Assembly: GCF_025370755.1 (NCBI RefSeq)
Contig: NZ_JAMXFC010000053.1
Coordinates: forward strand, 1-35,029
From: Laspinema sp. D2d
GTDB taxonomy: Bacteria > Cyanobacteriota > Cyanobacteriia > Cyanobacteriales > Laspinemataceae
Length of the DNA stretch: 35,029 nt
Direction of reading: 5' to 3'
The notes below the pieces were generated by a model, which saw nothing but the letters and a program-made list of their open reading frames with translations, searched no databases and was not told the DNA's origin. Position 1 is the stretch's first letter; every line of letters starts with the position of its first letter. Position numbers and translations under genes: made by a program. Shown here piece after piece: positions 1 to 7,170 of this stretch.

Positions 1-1010
1 TTTTGGGTGATTTCGACTTGTCCACCATCGACAGGTTCGGCAACAGGTCGAGTCGCAGCTTCCTTGAGTTCGGCTTCGAGTTTGGGAACGAAATCCGCAC
101 CCATCGCGGCTACCATCTCGCGGATGTCGCCTTTATTCGGCAGGTCGGGACAAATTGCTAACGGGTCCAACTGGATACATGGCACTTGCTGGCGGGCCGC
201 TGCTGTTACCACTTTGGCCGCTTTGCTGAGTCCTGCTGCATCGTTATCCGGCAAGATGGCGACTGCTGCATTCTCGTTGACTTCCTGCATCCGCCGTAGG
301 AAACTTTCCAACTCAACCTCAGTCCAGGCGCTTCCTTGAAACGTGACCGCTGCTAGTCCAAGACTCCGGGCAATTTCTACGCAGCCCTCGCCTTCGACTA
401 ATAATAAAACTGGGAATCCTTCGTGGACTGATGCGATCGCCTGGAACGCTTCTTCCTCGCGATAGGCTTTCCAAGATTTTTCCCCTTTGCTCCAGACGGG
501 CAAGCCATCTTCATTGAGGTGGCATTGCCGGAAGGTTTTGCGGGGCTTTTGTTTGCTGTCATCCTGCCACTCGAACCGATAGACCGCTTGGGTGCTGCTG
601 TAGCGGTACACAATTTCAGTGGCGTGGGTTGGCACTCCCTTCGGCACAAAACTTGGCTTTTGCGACTGGGGTGCTTCTCCTACTTCATGGACTCGCACAA
701 GCGCGGGCTCTCCTGCGGGCATCATCACCGGCGCGGGCGCATCTTGACGACGGACAACAGGGGCCAAAATCTTGGTTTGCCAGGGGGCCACTTTCTGCCG
801 GATGTCTCGGCATTCGCAGCCATTCCAACATTGATAAGACCCATTTTTTGGGTCAATGGTCAGATTGTTATTCTCGCAAACCGGGCATTCGTAACGGTTT
901 TTGCCCTTTGCCGGTTTCAGATTGCCGATGAAATTCCGGATATCGAACGAAGAATTTTTCTCAGAGACTGGCGAAACGCGCTGAAAAATGCTACCTTGTT
1001 GGTAAAGCAT
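1..1010 (-). CDS. Zinc-finger/Toprim primase-like protein, 3' part outside the window
   Basis: Read from the reverse complement, this frame is open from an ATG at 1010 to the window edge (at least 336 residues). Two in-frame stops precede the ATG and an AGGAG lies at 1021-1025, so the start is well supported. Residues 42-65 form a four-cysteine zinc finger (CPVC then CWNGC). Residues 205-208 (VEGE) and 253-260 (LPDNDAAG) match the acidic motifs of a Toprim domain. This is the N-terminal plan of plasmid or phage primases that prime replication and often carry a C-terminal helicase, which here would lie beyond the edge. The N-terminal part parallels the complete primase at 23320-26229, including the shared run of a (K)xYREEEA/LYKEEEA-like motif before the Toprim domain. 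Family assignment is firm; whether the missing part encodes a helicase is unknown. Confidence 0.8.
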   Translation of the reverse strand, partial: MLYQQGSIFQRVSPVSEKNSSFDIRNFIGNLKPAKGKNRYECPVCENNNLTIDPKNGSYQCWNGCECRDIRQKVAPWQTKILAPVVRRQDAPAPVMMPAGEPALVRVHEVGEAPQSQKPSFVPKGVPTHATEIVYRYSSTQAVYRFEWQDDSKQKPRKTFRQCHLNEDGLPVWSKGEKSWKAYREEEAFQAIASVHEGFPVLLLVEGEGCVEIARSLGLAAVTFQGSAWTEVELESFLRRMQEVNENAAVAILPDNDAAGLSKAAKVVTAAARQQVPCIQLDPLAICPDLPNKGDIREMVAAMGADFVPKLEAELKEAATRPVAEPVDGGQVEITQ

Positions 1011-1814
1011 ATGTTATTAGCTCCTGGTGATTTCAGGGGTTGACTTCGGGTCGGGGTGTGGCTACCTCGGCCCATTGCTTTTTATTATACAGATTTTTCT
1101 TCGCCGCAACAAAAATTAAGTGCTAAGAATTGCAACGATAGAATCCTTGCCCCTAATGCGTTCCAATTCCTAGCCCGCTTGTAAATCAGCCCCACACTCA
1201 GGCCCTTTATCATTCGTGGGTAATCGGGCTGGAAATTGCTCTAATCCTTGTTATGTCTAGCTTTAATGGATTTTATCGGATTGATAAAAGTGAGATAATT
1301 GAAAATGGGCCACTTTTAATGTGAGAATAAATTGTCACTGAGTTGGGGAATGCTGCTTTTGCAGGTGTTGCCCCCTGGTGGCGATAACTATCAGTCCTAA
1401 CACTTATCTGGAAATGGAGTCAACCGATCGCGAAGCGTCTCCGAAGGAGAATCGCCCCGCCGGAGATAACTCTCAGGTCTGATAGTTATCTGATTGGTCT
1501 GGGACCGATCGCCGCTAAGATAAGCGATCGGCTTAGTTTAGAAAAACATATACCTAGCCATTCTCAAATTCACACCACCTAAAAAATACTCCTCAAGACA
1601 GATGTGAATAGAGATAGAAAAATTTATCACAGAGTCTGAAACAAATTTTCCTAACTCTAGGTTTATTGATAAAGCACCGGATTAAATATAGTATCACCCT
1701 AATTTCCCGATAAATGAATAGCAGAAATACTTAATATTGCCTATATAACTATCAAAATTGAGTCTTTTTGCTAAAGCCAAGCTAAAACTCTAAGTTATTA
1801 AAAAAGGTGGAATC
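1011..1814. other. Intergenic region with dispersed repeats
   Basis: About 800 bases separate the divergent primase and eCIS-core genes. I see no convincing gene. The stretch 1426-1456 is a small palindromic cyanobacterial-style repeat built around CTCCGAAGGAG next to HIP1-like CGATCGC. Around 1383-1410 and 1466-1497 are related elements of the form ATAACT...AGTTATCTG. The part from 1540 to 1800 is AT-rich and probably holds the promoter of the downstream gene, but no box stands out. Confidence 0.6.
1466..1497. repeat. 32-bp dispersed repeat, copy 1
   Basis: These 32 bases are identical to 3761-3792. The unit contains an inverted repeat, ATAACT and AGTTAT, around a 12-base loop, so it can form a hairpin. 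A degenerate relative lies at 1383-1410, and further relatives with the core AACTGTCAG plus CCGAC are near 3703 and 4780. Confidence 0.85.
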
Positions 1815-3380
1815 ATGGCTTACAAAAAGCTCCAAAAGTCTTCAGTTACAACCGCTCCAGTGCAGAAAACATTACAGACCCCTCGTTCTTTCAGCGAACG
1901 AAAGCCCGCAGATGTTGCTAAAGATGCGCCACAACAGGACATCCAACGTTCAGGGTCTGATAGCAACTGCCTGGGACGAATTTCTATCTATCCACCATCC
2001 TTTGAAGCACCTGTTCTGCAACCTAAGCTAACAATTGGTGCAGCGAACGACCAATATGAGAAAGAAGCTGACCAAGTGGCTCATCAAGTCATCACCAAAA
2101 TTCATAGCCCAGCTTTTCGCACTCCCGAGCCTCAAGCAAATGAGTCCATTCAGCGCCAAATTGGGCCACGCATTGGCATCAGGAGAAAACCAGCTAGTCA
2201 AGGTGAAGCCACAGAAGCAACCCCTGATTTAGAAGCCTCGATTCGAGCCGCCCGTAGCAGTGGACATCCCATTAGACCCAGCATTAGAGAGCCGATGGAG
2301 CAAGCGTTTGGGTCAGATTTTAGTCAGGTTAGAATTCATAGCAACGCGCAATCGGACCAGCTAAACCGTTCGATTCAAGCTAGAGCCTTTACCACCGGGC
2401 AAGATATTTTCTTTAGGCAAGGTGAATATAATCCAGATAGTAGAGCTGGGCAAGAATTGATGGCCCATGAGTTGACTCATGTGGTGCAGCAAACAGGCCA
2501 GATCCGCAGACAAGAAGCAGCAGGGGGCGTTGATATGGCTTTCACCCTTGCAGAAGCAGAGGGCGTTGATATGGCTTTCACCCTTGCAGAAACTCTAGGT
2601 CAAGGTTCAGTCATATGGGTTGATAGGGAATCTTCAGTTGAGGAGACAGAAGATAGTGATCAACGTAGCATGAGTTTTACAGAAGAGGAGGTTTTAAGCC
2701 ATATGTTTATTGAAAATTATCAGGAGGATTTGCGAGATCTTATAATTAATGAGTTCGGTAATATAGGTGAGCACGCAAGAGCCGCTGCTAATATAGCAAT
2801 AAGCGCACTCTTTGCTCCATACATTGAACAAATTCAGAATCGCGAGCAGCGCCAGCGTTATGAAAGCATAATATTAAGACGATTAGTTAATTTCTTCCCA
2901 GCTCAAGGTATGGTAGGTAGAATTAGTCAAAATATTGCTTCCTTTGCTGTTGACTTAGCACTAGAATCTTATGCAGAAGATTTACGATCTGAAAGAAGTG
3001 ATGCTGAATTTTCTCGTAGGAGTATTTCTTCAGAAATAGAATTTTATTTGCTAGAAATATTTAATAATCCTGTCACGGAGAATTCTTTACGCCTGCAAAA
3101 TTTCTTTCTTAGTAAATTGAAACAAGCATATATCCGTATGGTTGAAACTTCAAGTCACTCACCATCTGGAGCGGAAACCAGACAAGCACTGCGACAGGTA
3201 GCGCGATATCTGCTTTATCAGGGGGGCGATAGTAGAGCTATTGTTGAATCAATTTCAAGGGACCTTCAAGCAAGGTTTGAACCTCTAGTGCGTCTTGCAT
3301 TTGAAAATCCTGGCGCTAGTGGGGAAGGAGAGAGGCACTCAACAATGATGACTCCTTACCGTTCACGTACAGGAAGGTAG
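1815..3380 (+). CDS. eCIS core domain (DUF4157) protein, possible effector
   Basis: This 521-residue protein starts at an ATG preceded by AGGTGG. Residues 71-93 (KLTIGAANDQYEKEADQVAH onward) and about 139-229 match the DUF4157 or eCIS-core region, which ends in the zinc-protease-like motif HELTHVVQQ at 218-226. In the known family this module sits at the N-terminus of proteins associated with extracellular contractile injection systems and toxin cargoes, and is followed by a variable domain. Here residues 250-521 are mostly helical, charged and unlike any domain I recognise. Two 12-residue copies of GVDMAFTLAE(A/T) occur between the two parts. No signal peptide or membrane segment is evident, and no injection-system structural genes are in the window. 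The domain call is firm; an effector role is inference. Confidence 0.85.
   Translation: MAYKKLQKSSVTTAPVQKTLQTPRSFSERKPADVAKDAPQQDIQRSGSDSNCLGRISIYPPSFEAPVLQPKLTIGAANDQYEKEADQVAHQVITKIHSPAFRTPEPQANESIQRQIGPRIGIRRKPASQGEATEATPDLEASIRAARSSGHPIRPSIREPMEQAFGSDFSQVRIHSNAQSDQLNRSIQARAFTTGQDIFFRQGEYNPDSRAGQELMAHELTHVVQQTGQIRRQEAAGGVDMAFTLAEAEGVDMAFTLAETLGQGSVIWVDRESSVEETEDSDQRSMSFTEEEVLSHMFIENYQEDLRDLIINEFGNIGEHARAAANIAISALFAPYIEQIQNREQRQRYESIILRRLVNFFPAQGMVGRISQNIASFAVDLALESYAEDLRSERSDAEFSRRSISSEIEFYLLEIFNNPVTENSLRLQNFFLSKLKQAYIRMVETSSHSPSGAETRQALRQVARYLLYQGGDSRAIVESISRDLQARFEPLVRLAFENPGASGEGERHSTMMTPYRSRTGR
2526..2591 (+). repeat. Tandem 36-bp repeat inside the eCIS-core gene
   Basis: Thirty identical bases occur at 2526-2555 and 2562-2591, a 36-bp period. 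They encode two consecutive copies of GVDMAFTLAE at the junction between the DUF4157 region and the unknown C-terminal region. The repeat keeps the reading frame. Confidence 0.9.
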
Positions 3381-3760
3381 TACGATCTGCCTCTCTCATC
3401 TTAAGCCAAATTCAAAACGCTAAACATCATCTAAATAGCATCTAAATCACAATTATCTCATAGAAAAACCGGAAAAAATTAATGCAAACTGCTCCCTTGT
3501 AGCCTGACAAAAACAATCTGGGTTGAGGGCGATCATAACTCTCCCATCACCGAATTCCCCGAATAGTCAAAGACGCTTCCAACATTACCCAAGCCCAATT
3601 TGCTCCCTTTGAGTTCTACCAACCTTCTTATTCACTCAGAACCATTACATTGAAGTGGTGGTAAGGTGTTTTAGCTGCTTTGCGTACTTGCGATCGCCAC
3701 TGAGATAACTGTCAGGTCCGACCCTTATAGGGTTGGGTCCCGTGGCGATTCGGTTTTGAA

Positions 3761-3792
3761 ATAACTCTCAGGTCTGATAGTTATCTGATTGG
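3761..3792. repeat. 32-bp dispersed repeat, copy 2
   Basis: Identical over 32 bases to 1466-1497, with the same ATAACT/AGTTAT hairpin arms. Confidence 0.85.
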
Positions 3793-3904
3793 GTTCGGTT
3801 GCGATCGCCTCTCTCCAAACCCGACCCTTTAGGGGGAAACAGATTCGGTTGCGATCGCCTCTCCTCGATGACAGGGGAATTTTGCCAGTGGCGAGGGTCC
3901 AAAG

Positions 3905-3933
3905 AAAAAGGCCCCAGCAAGGGCTGAGGCTCA
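3905..3933 (-). terminator. Minus-strand intrinsic terminator repeat
   Basis: On the minus strand GCCTCAGC, the loop CCTT and GCTGGGGC form an 8-bp stem with one G-U pair, followed by CTTTTT. The same unit recurs at 3984, 4873 and 4922. It lies downstream of the 51-residue membrane protein gene. Confidence 0.7.
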
Positions 3934-3983
3934 GAATATTTCGAGTAGCATTATAAATTTCTAACACCGGGTGCGATCGCCTC

Positions 3984-4019
3984 AAAAAAAGGCCCCAGCA
4001 AGAGATTAGGATATCCTAA
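3984..4019 (-). terminator. Terminator repeat after the 51-residue membrane protein gene
   Basis: On the minus strand CTTGCTGGGGCC runs into seven T residues. The stem is degenerate compared with the 3905 copy. Immediately upstream in that strand is the perfect 14-bp palindrome TTAGGATATCCTAA (4006-4019). Together they end the transcript of the gene at 4070-4225. Confidence 0.6.
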
Positions 4020-4069
4020 AGCCTTATTCCTATCGGCTATTTACTGCCGTTTTGGTCATGGGGCGGCTC

Positions 4070-4225
4070 CTATTTTTTGGGCAGTGTTTGAAAAACGGTG
4101 CAGACCGCTATCACCGCATCAGGGATTACCTGATGCAATTCTTGGGGAGCTTGCCACGCACAGGCAGCCACAATTACGATGCCAACCACTACCGCGATTG
4201 ACAAATTTTTGCTATAATTAGCCAT
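4070..4225 (-). CDS. 51-residue single-pass membrane protein, truncated paralogue
   Basis: A short ORF starts at the ATG at 4225 and ends at TAG (4072-4070). The N-terminal half is one hydrophobic segment (residues 8-24, rich in V, I and A) followed by AWQAPQELHQVIPDAVI. That sequence lines up with AWKAPDELHRAIPDSVI in the gene at 5007-5192, so the two are paralogues. The TAG replaces a CAG in the longer copy, and the frame beyond it still reads EPPHDQNGSK, matching the longer protein's tail. The copy therefore appears shortened by a nonsense change. It has its own leader hairpin and its own terminator. Function unknown; expected in the inner membrane. Confidence 0.6.
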   Translation of the reverse strand: MANYSKNLSIAVVVGIVIVAACAWQAPQELHQVIPDAVIAVCTVFQTLPKK

Positions 4226-4232
4226 GATAACC

Positions 4233-4249
4233 AGGTGATTTAATCACCT
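4233..4249 (-). promoter_or_regulatory. Hairpin just upstream of the 51-residue gene
   Basis: AGGTGAT and ATCACCT form a perfect 7-bp stem with a 3-base loop, 7 bases before the ATG at 4225. It lies where a ribosome binding site would be, so it could affect translation. The paralogue at 5192 has a hairpin in the same position with a different sequence. Confidence 0.55.
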
Positions 4250-4310
4250 TGATAAACAACATAAGAGTCTTTTTCCTCCTGCGTGACCAGGGGTAAAAGC
4301 AATAAAATTA

Positions 4311-4352
4311 GCAATCGGGGGAAGCTGTAACTTCTTCCGATTGTTGCTTTTT
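4311..4352 (+). terminator. Probable intrinsic terminator
   Basis: GCAATCGG pairs with CCGATTG, with further GGAAG/CTTC pairing inside, followed by TTGCTTTTT. It reads as a terminator on the plus strand, though no plus-strand gene precedes it. It may instead be a structured leader of the minus-strand gene at 4225. Confidence 0.5.
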
Positions 4353-4872
4353 GGGGAAATCAACTCCTACTCCTCGAATGGTAGCATAAGAATCGGGTTT
4401 TGTGGGAATCTTTGAAGACTTTTTCTATTTTTTTACCTGTATCGCGTTATAACGCGCAATACACATAAAAATGACAAGCCGGTAGACATATTCTGTTGAG
4501 TAGGTGTTAAACAATTAGCAGCTAAATTTACAATAAAATCTTTAAAACCCCACAGGGCTTGATTTACAGATTTTTATTTTGTTGACTAAGTTCCTATATT
4601 TATAAAAACCTTCTAAAATTTTTGCCGCAAAATCAAAATATTTTTATTCCTATATTGGAAATTTTCAACTATTGGCATTTCCTGCAGGACGCTACTTAAG
4701 AATTATTGAGGAAACGGATTCGGGCTTGGATGCGATCGCCCGTTGAGAAAACTCCCCCCGGTGGCGATCGCTACTTGTCAAACTGTCAGACCCGACACTT
4801 TGGGAATTCGGACTTGGATGTGATCGCGCGTCATCGATGACAGCTATCTGATTCCCGCCAGTGGCGATCTGG

Positions 4873-4905
4873 CAAAAAAAGGCCCCCGCAAGAACTGAGG
4901 CTAAA
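4873..4905 (-). terminator. Terminator repeat, degenerate copy
   Basis: This has the same plan as the 3905 unit on the minus strand: GCCTC, a loop, GGGGGCC, then seven T residues. The stem is weaker. It forms a tandem pair with the copy at 4922-4949. Confidence 0.5.
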
Positions 4906-4921
4906 TTATAGGACGTCCTAT

Positions 4922-4949
4922 AAAAAAGGCCCCAGCAAGGGCTGAGGCT
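4922..4949 (-). terminator. Terminator repeat after the 61-residue membrane protein gene
   Basis: On the minus strand GCCTCAGC, CCTT and GCTGGGGC form a stem followed by CTTTTTT. It is the first strong terminator downstream of the gene at 5007-5192, beyond the hairpin at 4983-5000. Confidence 0.7.
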
Positions 4950-5006
4950 AAATTATAGGGGACTCTATCCTATTAGAGACCTCTTTAGAATCTTCTAAAG
5001 AATCGG

Positions 5007-5192
5007 CTATTTACTGCCGTTTTGGTCATCGGGTGGGTCCTGTTTTTTGTCCAGCATCTGAACCAGGGTGCTGGTCACTATTACCGAGTCAGGAATTGCC
5101 CGGTGCAACTCGTCTGGGGCTTTCCACGCATAGGCGGCGATCGTGATTAGACCAATTCCTAGCGGAATCAGCCATTTCTTGATATGCTGCAT
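5007..5192 (-). CDS. 61-residue single-pass membrane protein
   Basis: The ORF runs from an ATG at 5192 to TAG. Residues 7-23 (WLIPLGIGLITIAAYAW) form a membrane segment, followed by the conserved KAPDELHRAIPDSVI and a polar tail ending DDQNGSK. It is the longer paralogue of the ORF at 4070-4225; the hydrophobic segment, the APxELHxxIPDxVI block and the tail all align. A perfect hairpin (5203-5222) precedes the start and a terminator pair follows. Conservation of the block in two copies with their flanks argues that it is real. Such a small membrane peptide could be a type I toxin, a signalling peptide or a membrane anchor; nothing in the sequence decides. Confidence 0.65.
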   Translation of the reverse strand: MQHIKKWLIPLGIGLITIAAYAWKAPDELHRAIPDSVIVTSTLVQMLDKKQDPPDDQNGSK

Positions 5193-5202
5193 GATGATAG
5201 AA

Positions 5203-5222
5203 AACTCGCATAAATGCGAGTT
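5203..5222 (-). promoter_or_regulatory. Perfect hairpin upstream of the 61-residue gene
   Basis: AACTCGCAT and ATGCGAGTT form a 9-bp stem with a 2-base loop, ending 10 bases before the ATG at 5192. It covers the likely ribosome binding region and could control translation of the small membrane protein. Confidence 0.6.
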
Positions 5223-5286
5223 GTGAAACTACATAAGTCGAACTCCTGTTGGCGCAGGAGATAGAGACATCAAGCATGGGGAGGAG

Positions 5287-5370
5287 TTGGCGCTTCTCCC
5301 GTTTGCTTTTTCAGGAGCCTTTCCGACTCATTCCAAAGCATATCATCTGTTTTTCCGAAATCTAAGGATT
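5287..5370 (+). repeat. 84-bp direct repeat, copy 1
   Basis: Aligns without gaps to 5453-5536, 166 bp away. The last 54 bases (5317-5370 and 5483-5536) are identical. The first 30 bases differ at a few positions. Both copies begin with TTGGCGCTTCTCCC and a T-rich run, the 3' side of a terminator-like hairpin. Confidence 0.9.
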
Positions 5371-5452
5371 CATTGACAATATGGCGCAAGTTAATGGAAA
5401 TTTTTGAGACAAATTTTTCAGAAATAGCAGAATCCCTTTACTGGGTTGACTC

Positions 5453-5536
5453 TTGGCGCTTCTCCCATTTGCGTTTTTAGATGCCTTTCCGACTCATTCC
5501 AAAGCATATCATCTGTTTTTCCGAAATCTAAGGATT
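5453..5536 (+). repeat. 84-bp direct repeat, copy 2
   Basis: Second copy of the unit at 5287-5370, identical over its last 54 bases (5483-5536). Confidence 0.9.
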
Positions 5537-5790
5537 TATTCTCAATATGAGAATAGTTATGTGACATCACCCTATAACCCTGTGGAAAACTTTTCCCAGG
5601 CTTTCTCCAAAATCAATGGGAACTGCTTTTTCAGATAAACGCCTAACGATAAATCAAAGATTGCCGATCGCCATCTGCCACCGCACTCGCCCCAAAAAAA
5701 TGCGGCAGGTTTCGGACACCCACCGCAATAACTGTCGTCCGTAATTCTTATCGCCGCTGCCACTGACTCTGGTGCGATCGCCAGCCCAAA

Positions 5791-6060
5791 CGCAACAATC
5801 CCGCCAGAGCTAGTCTGACGGGATTGCCTGTTATATCGATTTTTAAATAGACCTGTGCGGTCTGTGTTAACCCGGGTTTGTTTTTCTTATGCTCCTAATC
5901 TACCCGAGTCCTCGGGTCTGGGAATCTGCCTGGGGAGGTAACTTCTGCGGATAATCTCTAATCCCAGCAGCGGATTGGCGACGGGTGAAGTTTGGTTCAA
6001 TCGTGCCTGTGGGAACCGATGTCACCCCTGGGGATTGGGAGTTAATCAAGAACAGCAGCG
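5791..6060 (+). repeat. Left copy of a 270-bp inverted element
   Basis: The reverse complement of this stretch aligns over its length with 19021-19289. Similarity is highest around the hairpin AATCCCG/CGGGATT (5797-5825) and the ORF start at 5889, and weaker after 5950. It includes non-coding leader, a short leader ORF and the beginning of a longer ORF. The two copies bracket 13 kb of restriction and partition genes in opposite orientation. Confidence 0.8.
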
Positions 6061-6497
6061 GAGAATTGCGAAAAGCCTTTGGCATAGCTGCGCTTACCGC
6101 CTTCCTCATGAAACCACCCGAGGAAACCTGGGTGAGCGAGGTGTGGCTCAATCTGGCAGTGGAAGGCGAGGGACCGCTCAACGGGTTGCTGATTCTGGAG
6201 GGACTGGCGACGGCGGGCAAGACAGACGATCGCTCGCCTGAAGTCTCCCCAAAGATTGCACCGGCGAGTCAGAACTGGGGCAGTTGGGTTCGACACCGGG
6301 CGATTCTCCCTCCCCAGATACGATCGCCTCTAAGCTCACTGTTCATCCCACAACTCTCAAAGTTGGCTGTTCTCCTAGAAACCGATCGCCTCTCATTCTG
6401 GACCAACCCTAACTTCCCACCAAATTCTTCCCCTGCAACCCCTACAACTCCCCTAACGGTTCCCGATTTAAAATGTCCCGACATTCCCGCCAATTAG
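5889..6497 (+). pseudogene. Conserved ORF interrupted by an in-frame stop (left copy)
   Basis: From ATG 5889 the frame reads 21 codons (MLLIYPSPRVWESAWGGNFC plus G), meets TAA at 5952-5954, then stays open to 6497. The continuation (SLIPAADWRRV..., IVPVGTDVTPGDWELIKNSS, ELRKAFGIAALTAFLMKPPE) looks protein-like for about 110 residues before becoming proline/serine-rich. The inverted copy at 19191-18943 has homologous residues on both sides and a stop (TAG) at the same codon. A GTG at 5985 could restart translation (170 residues). Options are a 21-residue leader peptide plus a second cistron, stop readthrough, or two related decayed genes. The family is not recognised. Confidence 0.45.
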
Positions 6498-7170
6498 GTA
6501 AATATTGATCCATATAGGCTTTAAAGCGTTGATTATGATGGCGCTCTAACAAATGAACCAACTCATGCACCACCACATACTCCAGGCATTCTACCGGCTT
6601 TTTTGCCAACTCTAAATTCACCCAAATCCGATGCTGGTTTATATTACAGCTTCCCCATTTCGTCTTCATTTTCTTGATACCCCACTCCGCCACCTCCTGC
6701 CCGATTATCGGTTGCCAGTGGTCCAACAAATCAGGGATTCTGGCTCTAAGTTGAGAACGATACCATTCGGTTAACACTAAGGCCCGATTTTGAGGGGAAG
6801 TCCCCGGGTTGACGAATAGCTGAAGGGTTTTAGGGGGAATTAAGGCCATTTCATGGCGTCCCCGACGTTCGATGACTTCTAACCGATAGCGACTTCCAAA
6901 TACATAATGACTTTCCCCAGAAACCATTTCTCGCTTGGACTGGCGGGGTTGAGCTTCAAAATTAGCTCGTTGTTTTTTAATCCAGGACAGCCGGGAAATA
7001 ACGGCCAGCCGAATGTTATCCTCGCTGAGGTGCAACGGTGCAGCCACCCGCACATGACCATGAGGGGGATAAACCCCTACATGGAGGTTTTTGATAGGTT
7101 TTCTGACGATTTGGATGGGAATATCCCTGATGATAATCTGGCTTTCAATTTCTAAGTTACTGATACTCAT
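6442..7170 (-). CDS. YgjP/SprT-like M48-type metallopeptidase
   Basis: A 242-residue protein with the zinc-binding motif HELVH at 202-206, a downstream HHNQRF (211-216) able to give the third ligand, and the conserved KWGSCN block at 171-176. Together these define the YgjP-like DUF45 metallopeptidase family. The N-terminal half (VRKPIKNLHVGVYPPHGHVR) also fits. Its start overlaps the end of hsdR by 14 bp, so it is the last gene of the type I restriction operon, a recurrent arrangement for this family. Its job there is not established; a protease acting on the restriction complex is inference. Confidence 0.88.
   Translation of the reverse strand: MSISNLEIESQIIIRDIPIQIVRKPIKNLHVGVYPPHGHVRVAAPLHLSEDNIRLAVISRLSWIKKQRANFEAQPRQSKREMVSGESHYVFGSRYRLEVIERRGRHEMALIPPKTLQLFVNPGTSPQNRALVLTEWYRSQLRARIPDLLDHWQPIIGQEVAEWGIKKMKTKWGSCNINQHRIWVNLELAKKPVECLEYVVVHELVHLLERHHNQRFKAYMDQYLPNWRECRDILNREPLGEL

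Larger units (their letters stand above)
3381..4069. other. Intergenic region rich in HIP1 and terminator repeats
   Basis: No convincing gene. It holds the second copy of the 32-bp repeat (3761-3792), a related element near 3703-3737, several GCGATCGC octamers and two minus-strand terminator repeats. An open frame at 3725-3985 on the minus strand is made of repeats and is not credible. Confidence 0.6.
4226..5006. other. Non-coding AT-rich spacer with palindromes
   Basis: No convincing gene between the two small membrane-protein genes. Visible elements are a terminator at 4311-4352, the palindrome GCGTTATAACGC (4444-4455), a strongly AT-rich stretch 4380-4690, one copy of CCCGACACT (4791-4799), two terminator repeats (4873, 4922), the 16-bp palindrome TATAGGACGTCCTATA (4907-4922) and the hairpin CTTTAGAA/TTCTAAAG (4983-5000). 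Confidence 0.6.
5193..5888. other. Non-coding region with an 84-bp direct duplication
   Basis: No convincing gene. The region has the 84-bp direct repeat at 5287 and 5453, a terminator-like hairpin at about 5277-5311 (GGGAGGAG/CTTCTCCC then a T run), and the start of the inverted 270-bp element at 5791. A plus-strand frame at 5453-5638 is just the repeat read through. Confidence 0.6.

Noticed and set aside
3725-3985. 86-residue minus-strand frame
   Set aside because: It is built from HIP1 and terminator repeats, with no ribosome binding site and no protein-like pattern.
5900-6220. 106-residue minus-strand frame
   Set aside because: It is antisense to the conserved ORF at 5889, serine/proline-rich, and the inverted twin does not support this frame.
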